Notes: generated by a model from the sequence alone, not told the origin. A stretch of 64,000 bases of DNA from Pseudarthrobacter polychromogenes (GCF_014644495.1 NZ_BMKU01000003.1:306690-370689), one strand, 5' to 3'; numbered from the stretch's first letter, positions 54,779 through 64,000 are shown. Made by a program: numbers and translations.

Positions 54779-55858
54779 ATGACCCCCTCAGCTGTTTCCC
54801 TTTCGATGCCCACCATCCCGCGTAGGCGCCGCTCACCTGAGGAAGTAGCTGCCGCAGCCCCCGTCTCCGGAACCAAGAAGGTGCTGCTCGCTGCTCCCCG
54901 CGGTTACTGTGCCGGCGTTGACCGTGCGGTCATCGCCGTCGAGAAGGCCCTGGAACACTACGGTCCTCCGGTGTACGTGCGGAAGCAGATCGTCCACAAC
55001 GTGCACGTGGTCAGCTCCCTGGAGGAACAGGGTGCCATCTTCGTCGACGAAACGGACGAAGTGCCCGAAGGTGCCCTGGTCATCTTCTCGGCCCACGGCG
55101 TATCGCCTGCAGTGGTCCAGTCCGCCGAGGACCGCGGCCTGCGCACCATCGATGCCACCTGCCCCCTGGTGACCAAGGTCCACAAGGAGGCCGTCCGGTT
55201 TGCCAAGGACGATTTCGACATCCTGCTGATCGGCCACGACGGCCATGAGGAAGTCGAGGGCACGGCGGGGGAAGCGCCGGAACACATCCAGATCATCAAC
55301 GGCCCGCACGAGGTGGACAAGGTAACCGTCCGGGACCCGGAGAAGGTGATCTGGCTTTCCCAGACCACCCTCAGCGTCGACGAAACCATGGAAACGGTCC
55401 GCCTGCTCAAGCAGCGGTTCCCCACCCTGCAGGATCCGCCCAGCGACGACATCTGCTACGCCACCACCAACCGCCAGGTGGCCATCAAGAAGATCTCGCC
55501 GCAGGCAGACCTGGTGATCGTGGTGGGCTCAGCGAACTCCTCCAACTCTGTCCGCCTGGTGGAAGTGGCTCTGGAGTACGGGGCGAAGGCGTCCTACCGC
55601 GTAGATTTCGCGAACGAGGTTGATGAAGCCTGGTTTGAAGGCGTCGCCACTGTCGGCGTGACTTCCGGGGCATCAGTCCCGGAAGTCCTGGTCCAGGACG
55701 TCCTGCGCCTGCTGGCCGATTACGGCTACGGCACCGTGGAGGAAGTTGTTACGGCAGAGGAAGACCTGCTCTTCTCACTGCCCAAGGAACTCCGGGCAAC
55801 ACTCAAGCAGGCCGGCGACGTCAGCCGTGCCCTGGGCGGACGCCGCTCGCGGGACTGA
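54779..55858 (+). CDS. ispH: 4-hydroxy-3-methylbut-2-enyl diphosphate reductase
   Basis: A 359-residue Fe-S enzyme, the last step of the MEP pathway, making IPP and DMAPP. The three iron-sulfur cysteines are present: C44 in [13 protein letters not shown]128 in DATCPLV, and C226 in [21 protein letters not shown] and IFSAHGVSP are family marks. The first 33 residues are an extra basic stretch beyond the usual start. The start ATG 54779 lies six bases after its -10 box. Confidence 0.95.
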   Translation: MTPSAVSLSMPTIPRRRRSPEEVAAAAPVSGTKKVLLAAPRGYCAGVDRAVIAVEKALEHYGPPVYVRKQIVHNVHVVSSLEEQGAIFVDETDEVPEGALVIFSAHGVSPAVVQSAEDRGLRTIDATCPLVTKVHKEAVRFAKDDFDILLIGHDGHEEVEGTAGEAPEHIQIINGPHEVDKVTVRDPEKVIWLSQTTLSVDETMETVRLLKQRFPTLQDPPSDDICYATTNRQVAIKKISPQADLVIVVGSANSSNSVRLVEVALEYGAKASYRVDFANEVDEAWFEGVATVGVTSGASVPEVLVQDVLRLLADYGYGTVEEVVTAEEDLLFSLPKELRATLKQAGDVSRALGGRRSRD

Positions 55859-55927
55859 CCAGCGCACGGCCGGGACTGCGCAGCCCGCAGTGCGCGCAGC
55901 CAGTGACCACGCATCTGATCTTTGTGG

Positions 55928-55961
55928 AAGTGGGCCCGGCAACTGCCGGGCCCACTTTTTT
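55928..55961 (+). terminator. ispH terminator, possibly bidirectional
   Basis: A 14-bp stem (55928-55941 and 55944-55957) runs into a T tract. It lies between convergent ispH and rmuC. Confidence 0.9.
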
Positions 55962-55978
55962 GCCTCTTGGCGTTTCTG

Positions 55979-57226
55979 TCAGGCTGCTTCGTGGTCGCTT
56001 TGCAGCTCAGGTGCCGCCAGGGCCCGCGGCGTGACCTCGACGACCGGAGGGGCAGCAAGTCCGGACTCCTCAAGCGAGTTCAGCTTCCGCGCCGTGGGAA
56101 GGACGCGGGCTTCCAGGGTCCCCACCATGGCGTTGTAGCGGTCCACTGACGATTTCAGGGACGAGCCCAGCTTGGTGACGTTCTCGCCCAGGGTCCCCAT
56201 CCGGTCGTACAGCTGCCGCGCCAGTTCGAACAACTCCCTGGCGCTGTCCGTGAGGACGTCCTGCCGCCAGGTGAAGGCCACAGACTTCAGAACGGCCAGC
56301 AGCGTGCTGGGTGACGCCAGGACCACGTTCTTCGACAGTGCGTGGTCGAGGAGCCCGGCGTCGGCCATGAGCGCGGCGGCCAGGATGGACTCGGCAGGAA
56401 TGAAGCAGATCACGAGTTCGGGGGAGTTGCCCGGAATGTCCCAGTACTTCTTGCTGCTCAGGGAATCAACGTGTGCCCTCAGTGCCTTGGCATGGGCGGC
56501 CAGCAGCGCCTGCTGGTTTCGGCGGTCGCTCCCGGACAGCGGTCCGGTGTGCCGGGCGCTGGAATCCTCGGCCGGGCGGAGGTCCTGCGACGCACCCAGT
56601 TCCTGGGCTTCCAAGTAGGAGGAAAGCGGTACTTTTGCGTCCACCACCAGCTGCTTTTCGCCCGGCAGCTGTACCACCAGGTCCGGCCTTATGCCCGTAT
56701 CATGACCGGCGCTGTGGACCTGCTCCACGAAATCGACGTGCCGCAGCATGCCCGATGCTTCCACCACCCGGCGGAGCTGGACTTCGCCCCACTGGCCCCG
56801 GGCACTGTTGGACCTCAGGGCAGACTCCAGGGCGTGGGTGGAACGGATGAGCTGTTCATCGGAGAGCCGAGCTTCCTGCAGTTGCTGGGCGAGCTGGCCG
56901 TACTGCTCCACCCGGTCCCGTTCCAGCAGCGCCACCTGCTGCTGGACAGCCGTCAGTTTTTCCGCCACCGGGGCAAGTGCGCGCAGCACGCTGCCGTCCT
57001 GCGTCCTGGCCTCACCCAGCTCGCGGTTCTGTGCCGCCAAAAGCCTTCGCTCGGCGTCGGCCGCGGCAAACTGCGCGCTGACCTCTGAAAGCCGTGACGA
57101 CACGGCGTCGAAGTCCTCTTCCAGGCCGCGGGTGTTTTTCCGCAGCACGAAGAACACGGCGGCAGCACCCGCAAAGGCACCCAGCAGCAGCATGAACAAA
57201 GCAAGAATCAACGCGAAACCATCCAT
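55979..57226 (-). CDS. rmuC: DNA recombination protein RmuC
   Basis: A 415-residue protein. An N-terminal helix (about 4-28) is followed by a coiled coil (about 30-130) and the RmuC domain: RGQWGEVQLRRVVEASGM, RPDLVVQLPGEKQLVVDAKV, SPELVICFIPAESILAAAL, VVLASPSTLLAVLKSVA and WRQDVLTDSARE. The motif with DAK belongs to the nuclease-like core. RmuC limits DNA rearrangement at repeats. The start is the ATG at 57226-57224. It is divergent from ychF. Confidence 0.93.
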   Translation of the reverse strand: MDGFALILALFMLLLGAFAGAAAVFFVLRKNTRGLEEDFDAVSSRLSEVSAQFAAADAERRLLAAQNRELGEARTQDGSVLRALAPVAEKLTAVQQQVALLERDRVEQYGQLAQQLQEARLSDEQLIRSTHALESALRSNSARGQWGEVQLRRVVEASGMLRHVDFVEQVHSAGHDTGIRPDLVVQLPGEKQLVVDAKVPLSSYLEAQELGASQDLRPAEDSSARHTGPLSGSDRRNQQALLAAHAKALRAHVDSLSSKKYWDIPGNSPELVICFIPAESILAAALMADAGLLDHALSKNVVLASPSTLLAVLKSVAFTWRQDVLTDSARELFELARQLYDRMGTLGENVTKLGSSLKSSVDRYNAMVGTLEARVLPTARKLNSLEESGLAAPPVVEVTPRALAAPELQSDHEAA

Positions 57227-57326
57227 GCCCTCACTGTCGCATGGGGCTGTGACATTTTGCCGAAGCGACATTTTCCCGGACCGGCGCCGGACCCCGGGCC
57301 GCCGGCTGCGGGTAGAATAAATCCTC

Positions 57327-58412
57327 GTGGCTCTTACTATTGGCATCGTCGGACTGCCCAACGTCGGCAAATCAACTCTCTTCAACGCACTCACCCGCAA
57401 CCAGGTCCTGGCCGCGAACTACCCGTTCGCCACCATCGAACCCAACGTCGGCGTCGTGAACCTGCCCGACCCCCGGCTTCAGAAGCTGGCTGAGATCTTC
57501 GGATCGCAGCGCCTCCTGCCCGCGCCGGTGTCGTTCGTGGACATCGCCGGCATCGTCAAGGGCGCCTCTGAAGGAGAAGGCCTGGGCAACAAGTTCCTGG
57601 CCAACATCCGCGAAGCCGAAGCCATTGCCCAGGTGGTGCGGGTGTTCGATGACCCCGATGTCATCCACGTCGACGGCAAGGTGGACCCCCAGTCCGACAT
57701 GGAAACCATCAACACCGAGCTCATCCTGGCCGACCTGCAGACTATCGAGAACGCCATTCCGCGGATCGAAAAGGAAGTCAAGATCAAGAAGCGGGAAGCT
57801 GCGGAGCTTGCCGCCATCAAGGCAGCCCAGGTGGTCCTGGAGCGCGGCGACACCATCTTCTCTTCCATCAAGAGCGACAAGCTCGAAATGGAACACCTCA
57901 AGGAGCTTGGCCTCCTGACGGCCAAGCCCTTCATCTACGTCTTCAACGCCGATGAAGGCATCCTGGGCAGTCCCGAAAAGCAGGAGGAACTGCGGGCCAT
58001 GGTTGCCCCGGCGGACGCCGTTTTCCTTGATGCCAAGCTCGAAGCCGACCTCGTGGAACTGGACGAGGAAGAAGCCCGCGAGATGCTGGAAATGAACGGC
58101 CAGGACGAATCCGGGCTGGACCAGCTGGCGCGCGTCGGCTTCCACACGCTGGGGCTGCAGACCTACCTGACCGCCGGCCCCAAGGAAACCCGCGCCTGGA
58201 CCATCCGCCAAGGTGATACTGCACCGCAGGCCGCCGGGGTAATCCACTCCGACTTCCAGCGCGGCTTCATCAAGGCCGAGGTGGTGTCCTTCAACGACCT
58301 GGTGGAAGCCGGTTCCATGGCGGAGGCCAAATCACGCGGCAAGGTCCGTATTGAGGGCAAGGAATACGTGATGGCCGACGGCGACGTGGTGGAGTTCCGC
58401 TTCAACGTCTAG
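57327..58412 (+). CDS. ychF: redox-regulated ATPase YchF (Obg family)
   Basis: A 361-residue P-loop protein. The G1 motif is [16 protein letters not shown], switch [22 protein letters not shown], then the position of the G4 motif reads FIYVFNADE (NxxE), the change that makes YchF bind ATP. The TGS domain at the end includes [20 protein letters not shown]. It is a ribosome-associated ATPase involved in oxidative stress control. GTG 57327 lies eight bases after TAGAAT (57313-57318). Confidence 0.96.
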   Translation: MALTIGIVGLPNVGKSTLFNALTRNQVLAANYPFATIEPNVGVVNLPDPRLQKLAEIFGSQRLLPAPVSFVDIAGIVKGASEGEGLGNKFLANIREAEAIAQVVRVFDDPDVIHVDGKVDPQSDMETINTELILADLQTIENAIPRIEKEVKIKKREAAELAAIKAAQVVLERGDTIFSSIKSDKLEMEHLKELGLLTAKPFIYVFNADEGILGSPEKQEELRAMVAPADAVFLDAKLEADLVELDEEEAREMLEMNGQDESGLDQLARVGFHTLGLQTYLTAGPKETRAWTIRQGDTAPQAAGVIHSDFQRGFIKAEVVSFNDLVEAGSMAEAKSRGKVRIEGKEYVMADGDVVEFRFNV

Positions 58413-58450
58413 CCCACAGGATTTTCGGGCACGTGACCTAGGATCTACCC

Positions 58451-59104
58451 ATGACGACTCTTCAGGGTGCGGTTGTTTTGGTAGTCGGCGCCACTGGCGG
58501 ACTCGGTTCGCGCATCGCCGCCCAGCTGGAAAGTAAGGGCGCCATCGTCGCCCGGTCGTCTAAGTCTGCTGGGCACGATCTGCGCGCACCCTCCGTGATC
58601 CAGGAGGTCTTGGATGAGACGAATGCGCAGTACGGACGCCTCGACGGGCTAGTGGTTGCGTCCGGGGTCGTCGCCTTCGGCGCCGCATCAGACCTTGAAC
58701 CCGCCACGGTGGACGAACTTTTCGCTGTGAATACGACCAGTCCGATCCAGCTCATTACCCAGAGCCAGCCCTACCTCGCGGCCTCGGCACGTGAGGGCCG
58801 GGAGCCCTTCGTTGTCACACTGAGCGGCGTTGTCGCCGAGGCGCCTGTCGCTGGTCTGGCAGCATACTCGGCGTCGAAGGCTGGGCTTGCGGCCTTCGTT
58901 GTCGCAGCGGCGCGCGAATATCGCCGCGCGGGCATCCGAATCGTGGACGCCCGCCCGGGCCACACTGGCACGGCGCTGTCCGAACATCCGATCGCCGGGT
59001 CAGCGCCGAGATTCGGCGCGGGGCTGGATCCAGACCTGGTTGCATCGCGGATTGTCACTGCGATCGTCGATGGCGAGAAGGATCTGCCCAGCACCGCCTT
59101 CTAG
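58451..59104 (+). CDS. short-chain dehydrogenase/reductase
   Basis: A 217-residue SDR enzyme. The cofactor motif is VVGATGGLGSRIAAQL, followed by LDGLVVASGV, VVTLSGV (the serine) and AYSASKAGLAAF (YxxxK catalytic pair), so the active site is complete. The substrate is unknown. Codon third positions carry more A and T than those of its neighbours, a possible sign of transfer. The ATG 58451 lies six bases after TAGGAT (58439-58444), so it is probably leaderless. The photolyase-like gene follows after 101 bp. Confidence 0.85.
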   Translation: MTTLQGAVVLVVGATGGLGSRIAAQLESKGAIVARSSKSAGHDLRAPSVIQEVLDETNAQYGRLDGLVVASGVVAFGAASDLEPATVDELFAVNTTSPIQLITQSQPYLAASAREGREPFVVTLSGVVAEAPVAGLAAYSASKAGLAAFVVAAAREYRRAGIRIVDARPGHTGTALSEHPIAGSAPRFGAGLDPDLVASRIVTAIVDGEKDLPSTAF

Positions 59105-59205
59105 GTTCGGCCGAGGCCCTGCAACTGAGCGCCAAAGAAGCTAATGGACCCCGAAGCGGGTTCATTGGTGGCGGCGGAGGCGTCCAATCCATCTAGGGTG
59201 GGGGA

Positions 59206-60843
59206 ATGACGTCCGGCCCGCCTCTGCGCCTGGTTCTGCCGCATCAGTTGTTCAGGGAGCACTTCGATGCGGCAGACGGTACCGTGTTTGTGCTGATCGA
59301 GCATGACCTGCTCTTTCGCCAGTACTCGTTCCACTCCCACAAGCTGGTCCTGCACCGGGCGTCCATGAACCGTTTCGCCCGCCGCCTCGGCGGGACGGGC
59401 CACGAGGTCGTCGTCCTCCGCAGTGACGCCGGCCGCAGCTCCCGCCAGCAGCTCGCAGACCTGTTGCGCCACCGCCGCCCGGCCCAGGTGACGTGGTTCG
59501 ACGTGGTGGACGACTGGCTTGAACAGGACCTGTATTCCGGCCTGGCCGACGGCGGCTACCGGATGCGCGGCGAAGACGTGCTGGAGACGCCGAACTTCCT
59601 CACCGACCGCGGCCAGATTGACGCTTGGTTTGCCGCCAACGCTGCCCGCATGCACGACTTCTACGTGTGGCAGCGGCGCCGGCTCGGCGTCCTTGTCGAC
59701 GGCGGCGGGAAGCCGGCCGGCGGGAAATGGTCCTTTGACGCAGACAACCGGAAGAAACTTCCCCGGGGGTACTCACCCCGCACGGTGGGCAGGTTTGCGC
59801 GCCACCCCATCCATCAGCTGGAGGGGACCTTCGATTTTGAAGCCCTCACCGGACAAGAAGCCGCTGCCGGAGACGAACCGCCCGACGACGAACCGCCCGA
59901 CGACGTCGACCAGGCGATTGCCTGGGTGGCGGAGGAGTTTCCGGATGCTCCGGGCGATCCCGCCCTCTTTGCCTGGCCCACGAGCGCGGACGAGGCACGC
60001 AGGCACCTGCACGAGTTCGTCCGCGAGCGGCTGGAGGACTTCGGCCCCTACGAGGATGCAATTTCCACCACGCATCCGTTTATCGCCCATGGCCTGCTCA
60101 CGCCGGCGTTGAACATCGGGCTGCTGGACCCGCGGGAGATCCTGGAGGCCGTGCTAGAGAATGCAGGCCCAAATACTCCCCTTGCCTCCCTGGAGGGTTT
60201 CGTCCGGCAGGTGATTGGCTGGCGTGAATACGTGCGCGCCACCTACCGGACCCGCGGCCGGCAGATGCGCACTGCCAACCGGTTGAACCACAGCAATGGG
60301 CTGGGGGACGGGTGGTGGGACGCGGGCACCGGGCTGGCTCCGGTGGACATGGTGATCTCGCGGGTACTTGCTACGGGGTATGCCCACCACATTGAGCGGT
60401 TGATGGTCCTGGGCAACGCCATGTCCCTGCTGCGGATCCATCCCGACGACGTCTACGAATGGTTTATGGAACTCTTCGTCGACGCGTACGACTGGGTGAT
60501 GGTCCCCAACGTGTACGCCATGAGCCAGTTCGCGGCGGGGGAGGAGATCACCACGAAACCGTACGTTTCGGGCAGCAACTACCTCCGCAGGATGTCGGAC
60601 CTGCCTGCCGGGGAATGGATGACTGACTGGGACGGGCTGTACTGGACCTTCGTCGATGACCATCGGGAGGTCTTCGAAAGGAATCCCCGCTCGCGGATGG
60701 CGGTCTCCCTGTTGGACAACATGGACCCGGACAAGCGGCGGGAGCACCGCCGTCGTGCTAAAGCCCTGCTCGGCGTAGGACGGGAAGCAACACGGCTGCT
60801 GCGGACGGCACCGCCAATCGAGGGCCCGGACGCCTTATCCTGA
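59206..60843 (+). CDS. cryptochrome/photolyase-family protein (FeS-BCP type, no cysteines)
   Basis: A 545-residue protein of the prokaryotic (6-4) photolyase/FeS-BCP branch. The N-terminal DUF-like Rossmann part opens LRLVLPHQLFREHF; the FAD-binding helical part has VRQVIGWREYVRATY, LNHSNGLGDGWW, RLMVLGNAMSLLRIHPDDVY, and NVYAMSQFAAGEEITTKPYV with SGSNYLRRMSD. Classical members have four cysteines for a [4Fe-4S] cluster, two in a CxxC just after RMSD; this protein contains no cysteine at all. A 15-bp tandem repeat encodes DEPPDDEPPDD near residue 225. ATG 59206 lies six bases after TAGGGT, but GGGGGA could also act as a ribosome-binding site. Confidence 0.87.
   Translation: MTSGPPLRLVLPHQLFREHFDAADGTVFVLIEHDLLFRQYSFHSHKLVLHRASMNRFARRLGGTGHEVVVLRSDAGRSSRQQLADLLRHRRPAQVTWFDVVDDWLEQDLYSGLADGGYRMRGEDVLETPNFLTDRGQIDAWFAANAARMHDFYVWQRRRLGVLVDGGGKPAGGKWSFDADNRKKLPRGYSPRTVGRFARHPIHQLEGTFDFEALTGQEAAAGDEPPDDEPPDDVDQAIAWVAEEFPDAPGDPALFAWPTSADEARRHLHEFVRERLEDFGPYEDAISTTHPFIAHGLLTPALNIGLLDPREILEAVLENAGPNTPLASLEGFVRQVIGWREYVRATYRTRGRQMRTANRLNHSNGLGDGWWDAGTGLAPVDMVISRVLATGYAHHIERLMVLGNAMSLLRIHPDDVYEWFMELFVDAYDWVMVPNVYAMSQFAAGEEITTKPYVSGSNYLRRMSDLPAGEWMTDWDGLYWTFVDDHREVFERNPRSRMAVSLLDNMDPDKRREHRRRAKALLGVGREATRLLRTAPPIEGPDALS
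59872..59901 (+). repeat. 15-bp tandem repeat within the photolyase-like gene
   Basis: Two perfect copies (59872-59886 and 59887-59901) of a unit encoding DEPPD, in frame, in a linker between domains. It could vary in copy number. Confidence 0.85.
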
Positions 60844-60906
60844 GTACAGGGCGTGATCCTGGCGATTCCAGGAGCCCCTCCCGCAGAAGGAAAACAAGGA
60901 GGCGGC

Positions 60907-62685
60907 ATGCCGTTCAGGCGTCTGGTGCGCTACATCACCGCGGCGGTGGCTTCCGCCCTGGTCCTGTCGGGGTGCTCGGGCAACGGCGGCACCACCCCTG
61001 TGGTGGTGGGGGAGGCCGAGCGCGGCGGCAGCGTGAGCGTCGCGGAGGTCAACGCGTTCTCGTCCTTCAACCCGTACAGCGCGGACGGCAACACCGATAT
61101 CAACTCCAAGATCGGTTACATCACCCACTCGGGTTTCTACTACCTGGATGACGCCGCAAAAGTGGTGCGGAACGAAAAATTCGGGCGCTATGAGAAGGTC
61201 TCGGACCAGCCGCTGAAGGTCAGATACACCGTCAACGAGGGCGTCAAATGGTCCGACGGCGAGGCGGTCGACGCCGGCGACCTCCTCCTGAGCTGGGCGG
61301 CCGGGTCAGGGTATTTTGACGACGCCGACGCCCTGGCGGGGACAGGCAGCAAATACTTTGCGGTAGCCTCCGACACCAGCGGCCTTGCCGGCACCGTGCT
61401 GCCGGAAATCGGGGCAGACGGCCGTTCCATCACCCTGGAATACGCTGTGCCCTACGCTGACTGGGAAGTGGCGTTCGACGTCGGCCTGCCGGCACACGTG
61501 GTGGCAGCGAAAGGCGGCCTGAACGACGAAGAGGACCTGATCGACCTGATCCGGGACTCGCCCCGCGGCAATGAGGAGGAGCCTGCAGTCAACGAACCCC
61601 TCAAGCAGGTCAGCGACTTCTGGAACTCCGGGTTTGACTCCAAAAGCCTGCCCGATGACCCGTCCGTGTTCCTCTCCAGCGGCCCGTACATCGTCCGCGA
61701 CATCGTCCCCGAAGTCTCCATGACCCTCGTCCGGAACCGCGACTACGTGTGGGGCCAGGAGCCCTGGCTGGATGAAATAACCGTCCGCTTCACAGGTTCC
61801 GTGCCCACGGCAGTCGAAGCGCTCCGCAACGGCCAAGCGGACATCATCTCGCCACAGCCCTCCGCCGAGACCGGGGAACTCCTGGCAGAACTCGCGGACC
61901 AGGGCAACACCGTCGAGTGGTACAACCAGTCAGGCTACGACCACCTGGACCTCAACTTCTCCGGGCCGTTCGCCGACGAGGACGTCCGCCAGGCATTCCT
62001 CAAGGCGGTACCCCGCCAGGCCATCATGGACGCCGTGGTGGGCGACAGGCAGCCCGATGCGGCGCCGCTGGATTCGCACGTCTTCCTTCCCGCCCAGCCG
62101 AAATATAACGACACCGCCAAGAACAACGGCTCGTCGGACTACGCGGAGGTGGACATCGACGGGGCAAAGGCGCTCCTGGATGGTGACACCCCCACCATCC
62201 GGATCCTCTACAACCGGGACAACCCCAACCGCGCCATAGCGTTTTCCCTGATTCGGGATTCCGCCGCGCTCGCAGGGTTCGACGTGGTCGATGCAGGGCA
62301 GGGGAGTGCTGACTGGGCCCGGGCACTCGGTGGCGGAGGCTACGACGCCGCGCTGCTGGGATGGATTGGCACCGCCGCTGGGGTCAGCCGCGTCCCCCAG
62401 ATTTTCCGCACCGGAGCCGGCAGCAACTTCAACGGCTTTTCCGACGGCGACGCCGACAGGCTGATGGAACAGCTTGCCGGCACCACGGACCTGGGCAAGC
62501 AGGATGAGCTCCTGGCCGAGATCGACAAACAGATCTGGGAAAACGCCTATGGCCTACCGCTGTACCAGACCATTGGCGCCACAGCCTTCAGCGCCCGGGT
62601 GGCCGGGGTCAAGACGAGCGCCGGCCCCTTGGGTGTCTGGTGGAACGTGTGGGACTGGCGCCTGGCGCAGCCGGCGTCGTCCTGA
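60907..62685 (+). CDS. oligopeptide-type ABC substrate-binding lipoprotein 1
   Basis: A 592-residue SBP_bac_5 protein with a signal peptide and lipobox LSGC (C23). The mature protein has the family opening SVAEVNAFSSFNPYSADGNT, VKWSDGEAVDAGDLLLSWAA, LPAHVV, SSGPYIVRDIVPEVSMTLVR and DEDVRQAFLKAVPRQAIMDA. It binds peptides or other solutes outside the membrane. The ATG 60907 has AGGAGGCGGC upstream. It is related to the next protein; no permease lies between them. Confidence 0.9.
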   Translation: MPFRRLVRYITAAVASALVLSGCSGNGGTTPVVVGEAERGGSVSVAEVNAFSSFNPYSADGNTDINSKIGYITHSGFYYLDDAAKVVRNEKFGRYEKVSDQPLKVRYTVNEGVKWSDGEAVDAGDLLLSWAAGSGYFDDADALAGTGSKYFAVASDTSGLAGTVLPEIGADGRSITLEYAVPYADWEVAFDVGLPAHVVAAKGGLNDEEDLIDLIRDSPRGNEEEPAVNEPLKQVSDFWNSGFDSKSLPDDPSVFLSSGPYIVRDIVPEVSMTLVRNRDYVWGQEPWLDEITVRFTGSVPTAVEALRNGQADIISPQPSAETGELLAELADQGNTVEWYNQSGYDHLDLNFSGPFADEDVRQAFLKAVPRQAIMDAVVGDRQPDAAPLDSHVFLPAQPKYNDTAKNNGSSDYAEVDIDGAKALLDGDTPTIRILYNRDNPNRAIAFSLIRDSAALAGFDVVDAGQGSADWARALGGGGYDAALLGWIGTAAGVSRVPQIFRTGAGSNFNGFSDGDADRLMEQLAGTTDLGKQDELLAEIDKQIWENAYGLPLYQTIGATAFSARVAGVKTSAGPLGVWWNVWDWRLAQPASS

Positions 62686-62947
62686 AATTTCTGGGCAAAA
62701 CCTTCCCTCCTGCCCGATTCGCCGTAGGGGCTACCGGCGAGTAGCATGTGACTTGCACAACTTCCGTTGACCGACTAGGCGTTCAGTTGAAGCCGGTCAC
62801 GGTTTGGCAACGGAGTACCAGTATCTGGACTTCGTGCGGTTAGGCTACTCGTATATGTAGGTTGCGTCACAGTCGAAAGCTGCGTCTCGCCTGCGGGGAA
62901 CCACCAGATTCCCCCCTCGTTATCTCCCACAACTCATAGGAGGCGGA
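62686..62947. other. leader region of the second binding protein
   Basis: A 262-base stretch without a gene. An AT-rich TATATG near 62852 may be part of a promoter. The ribosome-binding site AGGAGGCGG ends just before the next start. Confidence 0.4.
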
Positions 62948-64000
62948 ATGCGTTTTACGCGCACTTCCAAAGCACTGGGCATGGTGGCAATCGCCGCCCT
63001 CGCCCTGACCGGCTGCGGCGCTGGAGGCGGCAGCAATGAAGGGGCAAGCGACGCCGCAGGCGATCCGGCCAAGATCATCACGGCTTACAGCAACGAACCC
63101 CAGAACCCGTTGCTGCCGGCAAACACCAACGAGGTCTATGGCGGCCGCGTTGTTGAGCTTCTCTTTGAGGGCTTGACCAGCTACAGCCCCAGTGGTGAGT
63201 CGGTCAACGCGCTGGCTGAGTCCATCGAATCCCCGGATGGCCAGAACTACACCATCAAGGTCAAGAGCGGCACCAAGTTCACCAACGGCGAGGAAGTCAC
63301 CGCCAAGAGCTTCGTTGACGCATGGAACTTCGCCGCGCTGAGCACCAACGCCCAGGCGAACAGCAGCTTCTTCGAATCCATCGAGGGCTACGACGCCGTC
63401 AGCGCCACCAAGAAGGAAGGCGAAACGGAAGTCCCCGCCCCAACGGCAGAGACCCTCTCCGGCCTGGTCCTCAAGGATGACTCCACCATCGAGGTCAAGC
63501 TGACTCAGCCGGAGGCCGACTGGCCGCTGCGCCTTGGCTACACGGCCTTTATGCCGCTTCCCTCCGAGGCCATCGCTGATCCCAAGGCTTACGGCGAGAA
63601 CCCGGTGGGCAACGGCCCGTACAAGATGGCCAAGGAAGGCGCCTGGCAGCACGACAGCCAGATTGAACTCGTCAAGAACGAGGACTACGCCGGCACCCGC
63701 GAAGCCAAGAACGGCGGCGTGACCTTCAAGTTCTACACGGACCCGGCTCCCGCCTACACCGACATCCAGGCCAACAACCTGGACGTCACGGATGTCCTTC
63801 CCACCAACGCCCTGAAGACCTACACCATGGACTTCCCGGACAACCACCTCAACAAGCCGTACGCAGGCAACTCCACCCTGAACATCCCGGGCTACCTGCC
63901 CGAGTTCCAGGGCGAAGCAGGCAAGCTGCGCCGCCAGGCCATCTCCATGGCCATCAACCGTGACGAGATCACCAAGGTCATCTTCAGCGGCACCCGCATC
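62948..64000 (+). CDS. oligopeptide-type ABC substrate-binding lipoprotein 2 (partial)
   Basis: The first 351 residues are visible; the gene runs off the right edge. The signal peptide ends at lipobox LTGC (C23). SBP_bac_5 marks are ITAYSNEPQNPLLPANTNEV, VVELLFEGLTSYSPSGE, VKSGTKFTNGEEVTAKSFVD, PVGNGPYKMAKEGAWQHDSQ and LRRQAISMAINRDEITKVIF. The family is that of OppA/DppA. It is probably the first gene of a transporter operon whose permeases lie beyond the window. Codon use is strongly biased, as expected of a highly expressed protein. Confidence 0.92.
   Translation, partial: MRFTRTSKALGMVAIAALALTGCGAGGGSNEGASDAAGDPAKIITAYSNEPQNPLLPANTNEVYGGRVVELLFEGLTSYSPSGESVNALAESIESPDGQNYTIKVKSGTKFTNGEEVTAKSFVDAWNFAALSTNAQANSSFFESIEGYDAVSATKKEGETEVPAPTAETLSGLVLKDDSTIEVKLTQPEADWPLRLGYTAFMPLPSEAIADPKAYGENPVGNGPYKMAKEGAWQHDSQIELVKNEDYAGTREAKNGGVTFKFYTDPAPAYTDIQANNLDVTDVLPTNALKTYTMDFPDNHLNKPYAGNSTLNIPGYLPEFQGEAGKLRRQAISMAINRDEITKVIFSGTRI

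Noticed and set aside
59872..59901. CRISPR-like repeat
   Set aside because: Only two adjacent 15-bp copies in a coding frame, without spacers.

Overview
The window is high-GC DNA, dense in genes on both strands, and carries no rRNA, CRISPR array, insertion sequence or phage genes. The gene set points to an actinobacterium of the order Micrococcales, most likely the Arthrobacter/Pseudarthrobacter group: guaB, guaB3 and guaA lie close together, groES sits next to a GroEL with a histidine-containing tail, there is a mycobacterial-type LigB ATP-dependent ligase, and the block fmdB / 5-formyl-THF cyclo-ligase / galU / rimJ / GlpR-like membrane protein matches the order known around Rv0991c-Rv0996 of Mycobacterium tuberculosis. 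The placement is inferred from gene content and base composition; no search was possible.

Layout. 1-3.0 kb: end of a shikimate dehydrogenase gene, a THUMP-like methyltransferase, a small membrane protein and an EamA exporter. 3.0-5.3 kb: groES-groEL behind a promoter covered by two CIRCE operators. 5.3-10.8 kb: a DHFR-like reductase, LigB, a TPR/LuxR regulator, and a translationally coupled SemiSWEET-like protein plus flavin monooxygenase. 11-16.7 kb: an OafA-type acyltransferase with an SGNH domain, guaB and an ABC exporter. 16.6-19.6 kb: minus-strand genes including a WXG100-type protein with two companion genes. 19.7-26.4 kb: guaB3, glpD with a lone PTS EIIA, SURF1, a DUF3817 protein and guaA. 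26.5-30.7 kb: a 1402-residue helicase/nuclease-like protein with damaged ATPase motifs. 30.7-35.3 kb: a CpaB-like SAF protein, fmdB (with its own CIRCE operator), FTHF cyclo-ligase, galU, rimJ and the GlpR-like protein. tRNA-Ala(CGC) lies at 35.5 kb. 35.5-39.5 kb: a YCII protein, a CPBP protease, an AFG1-like fragment, CorA and DUF1761. 39-44 kb: two MFS exporters flanked by two AsnC-type and one LysR-type regulator, with a long perfect inverted repeat between the second exporter and the LysR gene. 44-50 kb: a BadF-type sugar kinase, pirin and a four-gene OpuC-type osmoprotectant ABC operon. 50-64 kb: an aminotransferase, PPK2, xseAB, a membrane protein, ispH, rmuC, ychF, an SDR enzyme, a cysteine-free photolyase-like protein, and two oligopeptide-binding lipoproteins, the second cut by the window edge.

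How the parts relate. Purine synthesis (guaB, guaA, the guaB3 relative) and proteostasis (groESL and fmdB under a shared HrcA/CIRCE signature) are the clearest themes. About nineteen genes carry a TANNNT-like -10 box ending six or seven bases before the start codon, usually with no ribosome-binding site, so leaderless transcription is probably common here. The features most worth a second look are the helicase-like protein with its Walker A lysine replaced, the CIRCE-controlled fmdB, the GlpR locus without its MoeA/Glp partner, the WXG100 cassette without secretion genes, the photolyase without any Fe-S cysteines, and the palindromic repeat at 43.0 kb.
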